A stretch of 64,000 bases of DNA from DATEDA01 sp963744255 (GTDB taxonomy: Bacteria; Pseudomonadota; Gammaproteobacteria; Burkholderiales; SG8-39). Position numbers and translations under genes: made by a program. The stretch covers positions 1 to 64,000 of the forward strand of contig CAVUSZ010000057.1 of assembly GCA_963744255.1 (NCBI GenBank), given 5' to 3'. Of the stretch, positions 45,926-61,456 are shown piece after piece (positions within the stretch are counted from its first letter, which is position 1; the number at the start of each line of letters is the position of its first letter). The notes under the pieces are model-generated. The model was not told the DNA's origin and made no database searches. It saw only the letters and a program-made list of their open reading frames with translations.

Positions 45926-46291
45926 ATGGCCGATCGCAACACTCCCATCCCCACCGAGATCAAGCTGCACCAGAAATCGCGGATGATGGAGCTCACCTTC
46001 GCCGACGGCAGGCGGTTCGAGCTGCCGTACGAGCTGCTGCGCGTCTACAGCCCGTCGGCGGAAGTGCGGGGTCACGGTCCCGGTCAGGAAGTGCTGCAGG
46101 TCGGCAAGCGCAACATCGAGATCCTGGGTGTCGAGCCGGTCGGGAGCTATGCGATCCAGCCCCGCTTCTCGGACGGCCACGACACCGGGATCTACTCGTG
46201 GGAGTACCTCTACGAGCTCGGCGTGAACCGCGACCGGAAGCTCCAGGAGTACCTGGCGCGGCTCGAGGCAGCCGGCGCGAGTCGCGACTGA
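45926..46291 (+). CDS. DUF971 (GBBH-like N-terminal domain) protein
   Basis: A 121-residue protein: residues 10-95 form the DUF971 / gamma-butyrobetaine-hydroxylase N-terminal-like domain (LTFADGRRFELPYELLRVYS, GSYAIQPRFSDGHDTGIYSW). Function is not established; related proteins are linked with iron-sulfur or ubiquinone metabolism by gene context. It lies 10 bases before ubiE, most likely in one operon, and diverges from phoB. Confidence 0.85.
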   Translation: MADRNTPIPTEIKLHQKSRMMELTFADGRRFELPYELLRVYSPSAEVRGHGPGQEVLQVGKRNIEILGVEPVGSYAIQPRFSDGHDTGIYSWEYLYELGVNRDRKLQEYLARLEAAGASRD

Positions 46292-46301
46292 GCGGGTTCG
46301 G

Positions 46302-47036
46302 ATGTCCGAGCGTACCCATTTCGGCTACAGCCAGGTTCCCGCGGACGAGAAGACCCGCAGGGTCGCGGGCGTCTTCGAGTCGGTCGCCCCGAAATACGAC
46401 CTCATGAACGACCTGATGTCGCTCGGTCTTCACCGTGCGTGGAAGGCGTTCGCAGTGGCGGTGAGCGGTGTGCGGGCGGGCGACCGGGTGCTCGATGTGG
46501 CAGGCGGGTCGGGCGATCTCGCGCGGGCTTTCGCGCGCCGCGTAGGAGCGACCGGCGAGGTATGGCTCACCGACATCAACGGCGCCATGCTCGGCGTGGG
46601 CCGGGATCGCCTGCTTGACGCCGGCGTCTCCGCCCCCATCTTACAGTGCGATGCGGAGCGGTTGCCGCTGCGCGCCGGAAGCTTCGATTGCGTCAGCGTG
46701 GCGTTCGGGCTGCGCAACATGACCCGGAAGGAGTTCGCCCTGGCCGAGATGCGCCGCGTCCTCAAGCCGGGCGGGCGGTTGCTGGTCCTCGAGTTCTCGA
46801 AGGTGTGGAAACCGCTCGAAAAGGCGTACGATTGGTATTCGTTCAGCGTCCTACCATGGCTCGGGCGGCAGGTGGCGAAAGACGAAGCGAGCTACCGCTA
46901 TCTGGCCGAGTCGATCCGCATGCACCCAGACCAGGACGCACTGCGGGCGATGATGGAACAAGCCGGGCTGGAGGACGTCGAATACTTCAACCTCGCCGCG
47001 GGTGTCGTGGCACTGCATCGCGGTGTGAGATACTGA
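46302..47036 (+). CDS. ubiE: Ubiquinone/menaquinone methyltransferase
   Basis: A 244-residue SAM-dependent C-methyltransferase of ubiquinone (and menaquinone) synthesis. HFGYSQVPADEKTRRVAGVF and VAPKYDLMNDLMSLGLHRAW are UbiE signatures. The SAM-binding motif is VLDVAGGSGDLA, and FGLRNMT and LEFSKVWKPLEKAYDWYSF are also conserved. Complete, with ATG 46302. In many betaproteobacteria it is followed by Tim44, ubiJ and ubiB; here Tim44 is in place but ubiJ-ubiB lie 12 kb away. Confidence 0.95.
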   Translation: MSERTHFGYSQVPADEKTRRVAGVFESVAPKYDLMNDLMSLGLHRAWKAFAVAVSGVRAGDRVLDVAGGSGDLARAFARRVGATGEVWLTDINGAMLGVGRDRLLDAGVSAPILQCDAERLPLRAGSFDCVSVAFGLRNMTRKEFALAEMRRVLKPGGRLLVLEFSKVWKPLEKAYDWYSFSVLPWLGRQVAKDEASYRYLAESIRMHPDQDALRAMMEQAGLEDVEYFNLAAGVVALHRGVRY

Positions 47037-47058
47037 AAATTCTCCTCTGGAGGAAGCA

Positions 47059-47919
47059 ATGAAACGCTTAATGATCGCCCTGTCGGCGCTGTTCTTCACC
47101 AGTGTCTTCGTCATGGACGACGTGGAGGCCCGTCGCCTCGGTGGCGGCCGGTCCGCCGGCGCCCAGCGTCAAGCCCTGCCCGAGAAGCCCGCGACGCCTC
47201 CCGCAGCGCAGCAAGCCGCCCCGGCCCAGTCGGCGGGCGCCGCAGCAGCCAAGAAGCCGATGAGCCCCTGGATGGGCGCGCTCGCCGGCCTGGCGGCCGG
47301 CCTCGGTCTCGCCTGGCTGCTCGGCGACCATCTCGGCTCGGTCATGATGGCCATCCTGCTCGGGCTGGCCGCGGTCGTCGTGGTGTCGCTCATCGCCCGT
47401 GCGTTCATGAAGCCTCGCCCCCAGGCCGCGCCCGGCGGGATGCAGTTCGCCGGCCTCGGCAACGAGACGGTGGCCGCGCCGCCGCCGTCCCAGGCCGGCA
47501 GCGGAGTCGCGGTACCGAGCTTCCAGAGCCAGTTCACGCCGAAGGTACCGGCCAACTTCAACGCCGAAGCATTCGTGCGCGAGGCGAAGAAGAGCTTCCT
47601 CGCGCTGCAAGTGGCGAATGATCGCGGCAACATCGGGAGCATCCGCGAGCTCGTCACCGACGAGATGTACGAGCATCTCAAGCGCGACGTCGACGAGCGC
47701 CGCAGCGCGCGGCAGCACACCGACGTGGTGGCGCTGGACGCCGCCCTGCTCGAGCTGGTCACCGAGAGCGGCATGCACCTGGCGAGCATCCGGTTCTCCG
47801 GCCTCATCCGCGAGGAGGAAGGCCAGGCGCCGCAGCAGTTCGAGGAAATCTGGAACCTGCAGAAGCCCGAGAGTGGCGGTGCCGGCTGGATGCTGGCGGG
47901 GATCCAGCAGGTGAGCTGA
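47059..47919 (+). CDS. Tim44-domain membrane protein
   Basis: A 286-residue protein. Signal/anchor at 1-24 (MKRLMIALSALFFTSVFVMD), a low-complexity Ala/Pro segment (35-68), two hydrophobic stretches at about 72-92 and 95-115, and a Tim44-like lipid-facing domain at 165-285 (FNAEAFVREAKKSFLALQVA, IRELVTDEMYEHLKRDV). Bacterial homologues sit beside ubiE/ubiJ/ubiB; their role is undefined. GGAGG upstream of ATG 47059. A strong terminator closes the transcript just after the gene. Confidence 0.87.
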   Translation: MKRLMIALSALFFTSVFVMDDVEARRLGGGRSAGAQRQALPEKPATPPAAQQAAPAQSAGAAAAKKPMSPWMGALAGLAAGLGLAWLLGDHLGSVMMAILLGLAAVVVVSLIARAFMKPRPQAAPGGMQFAGLGNETVAAPPPSQAGSGVAVPSFQSQFTPKVPANFNAEAFVREAKKSFLALQVANDRGNIGSIRELVTDEMYEHLKRDVDERRSARQHTDVVALDAALLELVTESGMHLASIRFSGLIREEEGQAPQQFEEIWNLQKPESGGAGWMLAGIQQVS

Positions 47920-47936
47920 GCGTTTTTCGCGTGTAG

Positions 47937-47967
47937 AAAAGGCCGCCGCGAGGCGGCCTTTTCTTTT
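47937..47967 (+). terminator. Rho-independent terminator after Tim44
   Basis: AAAA plus GGCCGCC (47941-47947), loop GCGA, GGCGGCC (47952-47958) and TTTTCTTTT. It is a near-perfect intrinsic terminator 18 bases after the stop, and its A/T flanks could also serve minus-strand transcripts. Confidence 0.9.
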
Positions 47968-47968
47968 G

Positions 47969-48284
47969 GGCGCTCGACGGATCTGCGCGTGCGCGGTTTC
48001 GCGCCGGTCCGTTGCAGGCCCTTCGCGAGGCGCGCGAACACTTCCTTCGCGCGGCAGCGATGCCGGCGGAGCGCCTCCGCGCGCTCGCGAGCGGCAAACT
48101 CCCGTCCTGCGGCGCGGCACTCTGCGGCGAATTGCCGGAGCGACACGACCCGCTCGGCGCCGTCGACGACCCAGTAGTTGCCGTGCGGGTCGCGGCAGAG
48201 CCGCACCGTCCGTCCATCGGCGATCTGCGCTTCGGATTCGATCCGCTCGAGCAGCGCTGATAAGGAAATGTTTGGCTTGTTCAT
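47969..48284 (-). CDS. Small basic protein, 3' end unclear
   Basis: ATG 48284 with an excellent ribosome site (AAAGGAGACGAAC) opens MNKPNISLSALLERIESEAQ. The first 75 residues look genuine: VRLCRDPHGNYWVVDGAERV, SLRQFAAECRA, then a long Arg/Ala-rich helix. The family is unknown to me. No stop occurs before the Tim44 terminator; the frame stays open across it and on antisense to Tim44 until 47169. A lost stop or an indel near 47970-48010 is therefore likely, and I give the end only as far as the terminator. Last gene of the leftward signalling cluster. Confidence 0.45.
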
Positions 48285-48731
48285 GTTCGTCTCCTTTCGA
48301 ATGAAGCGATGGGTCAGAGCGCTGCGGTCGTGGGGCGCGACGACGAGCATGAAGAGCGGCACCCAGTAGCTGATCGAGCCAGGTCGAACCGGCCGGGCTT
48401 CGCGCCCGCCGGTCTCGAACAGCTCGACCGGCTCGGCGCTCCGCGGCGACCATCGCGACGCGCAGTTCGCGGGCGTTCGCGGCTGGACGGCGTCAGCGAT
48501 GCAGAGGCTCGGCGCTAACGCGGACACGAACGTCACGCCGTCGCGATCGATGCGGAACGACTCGCCGGCGCCGATGCAGACGTCGCGCGTGTCCTGGTCC
48601 TGCGTGAGCCACACCGACCCGTAGGCGACGGACACCTCGATGCCGCGGCCGTCCTCGATCCGGAGGTGTTCGCCGCGGCTCATCCTGATGCTGGCTTGCG
48701 CGATGCAGTCTTCGATCCGGTATGCGTCCAT
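48285..48731 (-). CDS. DUF2917 protein (promoter-proximal copy 1)
   Basis: ATG 48731 with AGGAGACGAAC opens MDAYRIEDCIAQASIRMSRG. The DUF2917 core is HLRIEDGRGIEVSVAYGSVW, LTQDQDTRDVCIGAGESFRI, DRDGVTFVSAL (residues 20-72), a small cupin-like beta fold of unknown function. After about residue 80 the sequence loses family character but no stop occurs. The frame runs straight into the next start at 48284, so an indel near 48490 is suspected and the end is uncertain. A sigma54 promoter lies 75 bases upstream of the start. Confidence 0.6.
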
Positions 48732-48805
48732 GTTCGTCTCCTGTCCGTTTCGGCGTCTCGATCCCGGTGGTTCGGCTACTCGGGCCTGCGCCCTTGCTCT
48801 TCTCT

Positions 48806-48823
48806 TCGCATCGGGCGTGCCAG
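48806..48823 (-). promoter_or_regulatory. Sigma54 (-24/-12) promoter of DUF2917 copy 1
   Basis: Minus strand CTGGCACGCCCGATGCGA fits the sigma54 consensus TGGCACG, four bases, TTGC with one mismatch; the GG and GC dinucleotides have the required spacing. CTTTCC lies just upstream, at 48830-48835. The gene before it encodes a sigma54 activator. Confidence 0.75.
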
Positions 48824-48922
48824 CGCCCCGGAAAGGCGCCGCGCTGTTGAAAAAGCCGCATGGATTCAATCGGTTGAGACGACGACCGCCGCGTTCGGGC
48901 ACGGCCACGGTGGCGCACGCGG

Positions 48923-48952
48923 GCCGCCAAATACCGCGGCGCCGCCGAATAC
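48923..48952 (-). promoter_or_regulatory. Paired direct repeats, candidate enhancer (UAS) for the sigma54 promoter
   Basis: On the plus strand GCCGCCAAATAC (48923-48934) and GCCGCCGAATAC (48941-48952) match at 11 of 12 positions, 18 bp apart. They lie 100-130 bp upstream of the -24 element, the usual distance for sigma54 activator sites, in the gap after the regulator gene. Confidence 0.5.
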
Positions 48953-48983
48953 GGCACGGGCCGCGGATACGACGGCGGGAAGC

Positions 48984-50421
<1,438 letters not shown>

Positions 50422-50425
<4 letters not shown>

Positions 50426-50794
50426 GCGGCCCCCTTCTTCGCGAGCGCCGCCGCGACCGCGCCTAGGAACGCCTCGAGGTTGATCGGCTTGCTCACGAAG
50501 GCATCGAAGCCCGCGGCGATGATCTGGCTCCGATCCTGCGCCATCACCGACGCGGTGAACGCGATGACCGGAACCGCGCGCGTCGCCGGCGCTGCGCGGA
50601 GCTTGGCGATGGCCTCGATGCCGCTCATCCCCGGCAGATGGATGTCCATCACGACGAGATCCGGCGCACGCTCGGCCGCGAGCGCCACGCCGTCCTCGCC
50701 GGTCTCGGCCTCGATCGTGCGGTAGCCGTGGACGCGGAGCAGGTCGCGTGCGAGCTTGCGGTTCTGCTCGTTGTCCTCGACGATCAGGATCAGC

Positions 50795-50805
<11 letters not shown>
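50422..50805 (-). CDS. Single-domain response regulator (CheY/DivK-like)
   Basis: A 127-residue receiver domain with no output domain: acidic pocket E10/D11, phospho-acceptor D54 (LVVMDIHLPGMSG), Thr in IAFTASVM and Lys in FVSKPINL. It probably relays phosphate from the large kinase, or acts by protein contact. The start overlaps the kinase stop by 11 bases and its own stop overlaps the sigma54 regulator start, so the three genes are translationally coupled. Confidence 0.92.
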
Positions 50806-58075
<7,270 letters not shown>

Positions 58076-58155
58076 CGCGGTCCTCCTCCTCCGTCACCCG
58101 GGCTCAGAATACGCCCGGCTCACGGTGCAGTCGACACAGCCCCGGTGGCGGGCGC

Positions 58156-58371
58156 TTACACTGCGTGCACGTGCTGCGCGGCGCCGTCGACCGGCGCGGG
58201 CGCGAGCGCGCGCCCGCCGAAGGCGCGCGCAAGCCCCTGTATAGCGGCGCGGGTGATGTCGCGGAGGGCCTGCGCACGCAGGCGTTCTCCGTGCCTCATC
58301 GCGCGCTCGATCTCCTCCGGCGTCGGTTCGTGGACGTCGGGCAGACGGTGCTTCATCCAATCGGTCGTCAT
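58156..58371 (-). CDS. Hypothetical 71-residue protein of the kinase cluster
   Basis: Opens MTTDWMKHRLPDVHEPTPEE; residues 18-52 would form one long amphipathic helix (IERAMRHGERLRAQALRDIT, RAAIQGLARAF), followed by a Pro/Ala tail. AGAGGAG upstream of ATG 58371 supports translation. No family recognised; the helix recalls small DUF1127-like proteins. It lies between the distal DUF2917 gene and the kinase, all leftward and closely spaced (80 bases before the kinase). Confidence 0.6.
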   Translation of the reverse strand: MTTDWMKHRLPDVHEPTPEEIERAMRHGERLRAQALRDITRAAIQGLARAFGGRALAPAPVDGAAQHVHAV

Positions 58372-58414
58372 GATCCGGCTCCTCTCTTGAGGTGAATCCG
58401 GTTTGGCGGGCCCG

Positions 58415-58810
58415 CTATCGGGACGTCATCCCGAGGCCACCCGGCCGCATCGCGCGCATGCCGGTCGCGATCTGTCCCCGGATTGCGCGCAGCCACTCGG
58501 TGAACATCGCCCGCGCGATGCCCCCGCCGAGCTCACGGTAACCGCCGCCAAGCGTGAGCCTCGGCGCGCCGGCTTCGGCCGGGTATGCGATCCGGAGCTG
58601 AACTTCCTTCAGCGCGTGCACGAGCGTGAGGCCGTCGCGGCTCACGTGGAACATGTCGCTCCGATCGAGCACCGTGTCGACGGTGTCGTGCTCGTAAGCG
58701 ACCCAGAGGCAGCCCGCGACGACCGTCAGGTCGACGCCTTTCCCGTCCTGGATGCGCAGCGTCCGGCCTTTCGGGAGCGTGGTATCCATCGTCTCGACTT
58801 TGCTGTTCAC
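58415..58810 (-). CDS. DUF2917 protein (copy 2, head of the kinase cluster)
   Basis: A 131-residue protein starting at GTG 58810 (NSKVETMDTTLPKGR) with AAGGAGAG upstream. The DUF2917 core is TLRIQDGKGVDLTVVAGCLW, VAYEHDTVDTVLDRSDMFHV and SRDGLTLVHALKEVQLRI (residues 15-75), followed by a Gly/Arg-rich tail. Function unknown; the fold is a small beta barrel. It has a complete frame, unlike copy 1. A sigma54 promoter lies 57 bases upstream, and the kinase cluster follows on the same strand, so this promoter may drive the whole operon. Confidence 0.75.
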   Translation of the reverse strand: MNSKVETMDTTLPKGRTLRIQDGKGVDLTVVAGCLWVAYEHDTVDTVLDRSDMFHVSRDGLTLVHALKEVQLRIAYPAEAGAPRLTLGGGYRELGGGIARAMFTEWLRAIRGQIATGMRAMRPGGLGMTSR

Positions 58811-58866
58811 GGCGTCTCTCCTTGTGTTCGGTGCCTGCCGGGGTCGGAGGACACACGCCCGTTCTT

Positions 58867-58884
58867 TCGCACGCTGCATGCCAG
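58867..58884 (-). promoter_or_regulatory. Sigma54 (-24/-12) promoter of DUF2917 copy 2
   Basis: Minus strand CTGGCATGCAGCGTGCGA keeps the GG and GC of the -24/-12 elements at the right spacing. It shares CTGGCAYG, four bases, RTGCGA with the promoter at 48806-48823. CTTTCC is again found at the same distance upstream (58891-58896). Confidence 0.7.
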
Positions 58885-58983
58885 CGGTGGGGAAAGCCTC
58901 TGAAGACGGGGCAAAAACCAGACACATCAACGTGTTAGAGCCATGACCCGGCTAACTGGACAGTGCCTGCAGCGGTCCTGCAC

Positions 58984-59014
58984 GCCGTCAAATCCGGCGG
59001 GGACCGTCGCATTC
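58984..59014 (-). promoter_or_regulatory. Candidate enhancer (UAS) for the second sigma54 promoter
   Basis: Plus-strand GCCGTCAAATCC (58984-58995) matches the repeat at 48923-48934 at 10 of 12 positions. It lies at exactly the same distance (117 bp, start to start) from its sigma54 element. A weaker second copy is at 59003-59014. Confidence 0.4.
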
Positions 59015-59119
59015 GACGGGACGCGCCGTCGCGGGAAGCGGCGGAGCCGGGATGCGAAGCGGGGTGCGCGCCCCCAACCGCACGTGATCCAGGCCACCGG
59101 CCGCGCGCTCCATTCGTCT

Positions 59120-59161
59120 CTCCCAATATGGGTCATATTCCCTCCCAATCTGGGCTATATT
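59120..59161 (+). promoter_or_regulatory. Tandem operator repeats of the MntA/HepT operon
   Basis: Two 20-bp direct repeats (59120-59139 and 59142-59161, 22 bp apart) each begin CTCCCAAT and contain the palindrome CCCA, three bases, TGGG. They end seven bases before the GTG start of the HTH-bearing nucleotidyltransferase. A spacing of two helical turns suits cooperative binding by a winged-helix dimer. Upstream 58811-59119 holds the sigma54 promoter of the opposite gene and nothing else recognised. Confidence 0.65.
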
Positions 59162-59167
59162 GCCGTC

Positions 59168-59758
59168 GTGACCGACGCTGTCCGCCCCATCGATGCGATC
59201 CTGACGAAGACGCAACAGCGAGTGCTCGCCCTGCTGTTCACAGGGGAGGCGGAGCGGTCGCTGAACGAGCTCGTGCGCCGGTCCGGCGGCGGCTCGGGGG
59301 CGATCCGCAGGGAGGTCGAGCGGATGGCTGCCGCGGGGTTGCTGCGCGAGCGGCGGGTGGGCAATCAGCGCCGCTTCAGCGCCGATCGGGCGAGTCCGCT
59401 GTTCACAGCGCTCGCGGCGCTCGCGGTGCAGTCGATCGAGCCGGCGCCGCAGCGATCGGCCAGGCGGCCGCGTCCGTCGGCGGCGCTGCTCGCGGGCCGC
59501 GCCGCGGTGAAACGAGCGCTCGCCGGCCATGGGCTCACGAACCCCCGGGTGTTCGGTTCGGTTGCCCGCGGCGAGGACACCGCCGCGAGCGACCTCGATC
59601 TCCTGGTGGATGCGCCGCGCGGGATCTCGCTTCTCGACCTGGTGAAGGCGAAGCATGCGGTCGAAGACATACTCGGCGTGCCGGTCGATCTCCTGACGCT
59701 GAACGACCTCCCCGAGTCTCACCGGGCAGCAGCGCTCGCGGAAGCGGTGCCGTTGTGA
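59168..59758 (+). CDS. mntA: HTH-fused MNT-type nucleotidyltransferase (MntA-like antitoxin)
   Basis: A 196-residue protein. Residues 10-75 form a winged helix (TKTQQRVLALLFTGEAERSL, NELVRRSGGGSGAI). Residues 105-196 form a minimal nucleotidyltransferase with GSVARGEDTAASDLDLLVD (130-148), the GSxARGx5SDxDLxVD catalytic motif. MntA antitoxins AMPylate HepT on a tyrosine and so disarm it; the added HTH would also let this one repress its operon. GTG 59168 is chosen because the tandem operators lie just upstream. The stop overlaps the toxin start (GTGA). Confidence 0.82.
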   Translation: MTDAVRPIDAILTKTQQRVLALLFTGEAERSLNELVRRSGGGSGAIRREVERMAAAGLLRERRVGNQRRFSADRASPLFTALAALAVQSIEPAPQRSARRPRPSAALLAGRAAVKRALAGHGLTNPRVFGSVARGEDTAASDLDLLVDAPRGISLLDLVKAKHAVEDILGVPVDLLTLNDLPESHRAAALAEAVPL

Positions 59759-60171
59759 CGGGCCCGGACCAGCGCGATCCCGCCTACGTGGCGCACATGC
59801 TCGAGGCGATCGCGCGCATCCAGCGCTACGTGGGTCGGAAACGACGCGCCGGTTTCCTCCGCGACGCGCTGCTCCAGGACGCGGTGATCCGGAACATCGA
59901 GATCATCGGCGAAGCCGCCAGCCGCCTGTCGCCGGAGTTCGCCGCGCGGCACGCGGAGATCCCCTGGCGGGACATCGTCGGCATGCGCCACCGGCTCATC
60001 CATGGCTATCTGAAGGTGAACGTCGATACCGTCTGGGAGGTCGTCGAGCGCGACCTGCCGGCGCTGGCGCCCGGACTGCGCGCCCTGCTCGGGCCGCAGT
60101 CGCCACCCGCGGTCGAACAGCCGGCGAAGAAGCCCTCTCGGCGCCGGGTCCGCGCGAAGCGTCGCCGCTGA
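59755..60171 (+). CDS. hepT: HEPN-domain toxin (HepT-like, DUF86)
   Basis: A 138-residue HEPN protein. The RX4HXY motif of HepT is R78-H83-Y85 (GMRHRLIHGYLKVN), the RNase active site plus the tyrosine that MntA modifies. ALLQDAVIRNIEIIGEAASR is the usual family sequence. The Arg/Lys-rich tail (PSRRRVRAKRRR) is an addition that may bind RNA. The GTG start overlaps the antitoxin stop. It is the last gene of the insertion; ubiJ starts 46 bases downstream. Confidence 0.88.
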   Translation: MTGPDQRDPAYVAHMLEAIARIQRYVGRKRRAGFLRDALLQDAVIRNIEIIGEAASRLSPEFAARHAEIPWRDIVGMRHRLIHGYLKVNVDTVWEVVERDLPALAPGLRALLGPQSPPAVEQPAKKPSRRRVRAKRRR

Positions 60172-60217
60172 AGGCGGTGCGAGGCCGCGCGAAGCCGGTG
60201 CTATCCTCCTCCGCCCC

Positions 60218-60802
60218 GTGATCACTGCGCCCGCCATCGCCTTCGTCAATCACCTGCTCGACTCGGAGCCGTGGGCGCGCGAAAAGCTCGCGCCCTTCGC
60301 CGGCAAGCGCGTGCGCGTCACCGCGCCACCCCTGCCCGACCTCGCGTTCGCCGTGAGCGTGGACGGGAAGCTCGAGGCGGCGGGGGAAGGCGAACCCGAT
60401 CTCACCGTGGCGCTCTCACCTGCTGACCTGCCGCGACTCCTCCGAGGCGACGACACGGCGCTCCGGTCGATCGGCTTCTCCGGCGACGCCGAGCTCGCCG
60501 CCGCGCTCCAGTACCTCGCCCGACATCTGCGCTGGGAATTCGAGGAGGATCTTTCGCGCGCCGTCGGCGACGTCGCCGCGCACCGCATCGCCAACACCGC
60601 GCGCGACTTCATCGGCTGGCAGAAGGACGCCGGCGTGCGGCTCGGCGAGAACGTCGCCGAGTACCTCACCGAGGAGAGCGCGCTCCTCGCACCGCCCGCC
60701 GCGCTCGCGCGCTTCGGGCGCGAGGTGGCCGATCTCGTCGATGCGCTCGAGCGGCTCGAGAAACGCCTCGACCGCATCGACGCGAAGCTCCGCGCGCGGT
60801 GA
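60218..60802 (+). CDS. ubiJ: Ubiquinone biosynthesis accessory factor UbiJ (SCP2 domain)
   Basis: A 194-residue SCP2-like lipid-binding protein. Residues 5-110 form the sterol-carrier domain (FAVSVDGKLEAAGEGEPDLT, SGDAELAAALQYLARHL). A C-terminal coiled coil follows (REVADLVDALERLEKRLDRI). UbiJ helps assemble the soluble Ubi complex that makes ubiquinone. Start is GTG 60218. Its stop overlaps the next start. Normally it sits directly after Tim44; here 12 kb intervene. Confidence 0.88.
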   Translation: MITAPAIAFVNHLLDSEPWAREKLAPFAGKRVRVTAPPLPDLAFAVSVDGKLEAAGEGEPDLTVALSPADLPRLLRGDDTALRSIGFSGDAELAAALQYLARHLRWEFEEDLSRAVGDVAAHRIANTARDFIGWQKDAGVRLGENVAEYLTEESALLAPPAALARFGREVADLVDALERLEKRLDRIDAKLRAR

Positions 60803-61449
60803 GCACAGCGCAACCGCCGACTGCAGCCGAAACGCGCGAAGCGGTCGCGCTGCTCGTCCTCACTGCGGTCGCGCTCGTCGTCTCGGGCATCGGCCCGCAC
60901 GACCGCGGCACGTGGTGGCTCGAGGTCGCGCCGGTGCTGATCGCCGCGCCGCTCCTCATCCTCACCTGGCGGCGGTTCCGCCTCACGCCGCTCGCTTATC
61001 GGCTGATCTTCGTCCACGCGCTGATCCTCATGCTCGGCGGCCACTACACCTATGCGCACGTGCCGCTCGGGTTCCGGCTGCAGGAGCTCTTCGAGCTCGC
61101 GCGCAATCCCTACGACCGCATCGGCCATTTCGCGCAGGGCTTCGTCCCGGCGATCGTCGTGCGCGAGATCCTGCTGCGGCGCTCGCCGCTGAGACCCGGC
61201 AAGTGGACGTTTTTCATCGTTTCTTGCATCTGTCTGGCAATCAGCGCGTGCTACGAGTTCATCGAGTGGTGGGCAGCGCTCATCCTCGGTCAGGGGGCGC
61301 AGGAGTTTCTCGGCACGCAGGGCGATCCCTGGGATACGCAGTGGGACATGTTCCTCGCGCTCTGCGGCGCGATCGCTTCACAGCTCCTGCTCGCCCGCGT
61401 TCACGACCGCCAGCTCGCTCGCCTTGCGCACGCGGCGCCTGGGCGATAG
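60799..61449 (+). CDS. DUF2238 (YjdF-like) inner-membrane protein
   Basis: A 216-residue protein with about six spans (15-35, 45-62, 70-88, 115-130, 140-162, 182-200). Family motifs are HYTYAHVPLG, NPYDRIGHFAQGFVPAIVVR and DTQWDMFLALCGA. Function unknown. The GTG start overlaps the ubiJ stop (GTGA) and the next gene, ubiB, begins seven bases after its stop, so it is embedded in the ubi operon. Confidence 0.85.
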   Translation: MSTAQPPTAAETREAVALLVLTAVALVVSGIGPHDRGTWWLEVAPVLIAAPLLILTWRRFRLTPLAYRLIFVHALILMLGGHYTYAHVPLGFRLQELFELARNPYDRIGHFAQGFVPAIVVREILLRRSPLRPGKWTFFIVSCICLAISACYEFIEWWAALILGQGAQEFLGTQGDPWDTQWDMFLALCGAIASQLLLARVHDRQLARLAHAAPGR

Positions 61450-61456
61450 TTCCCGC

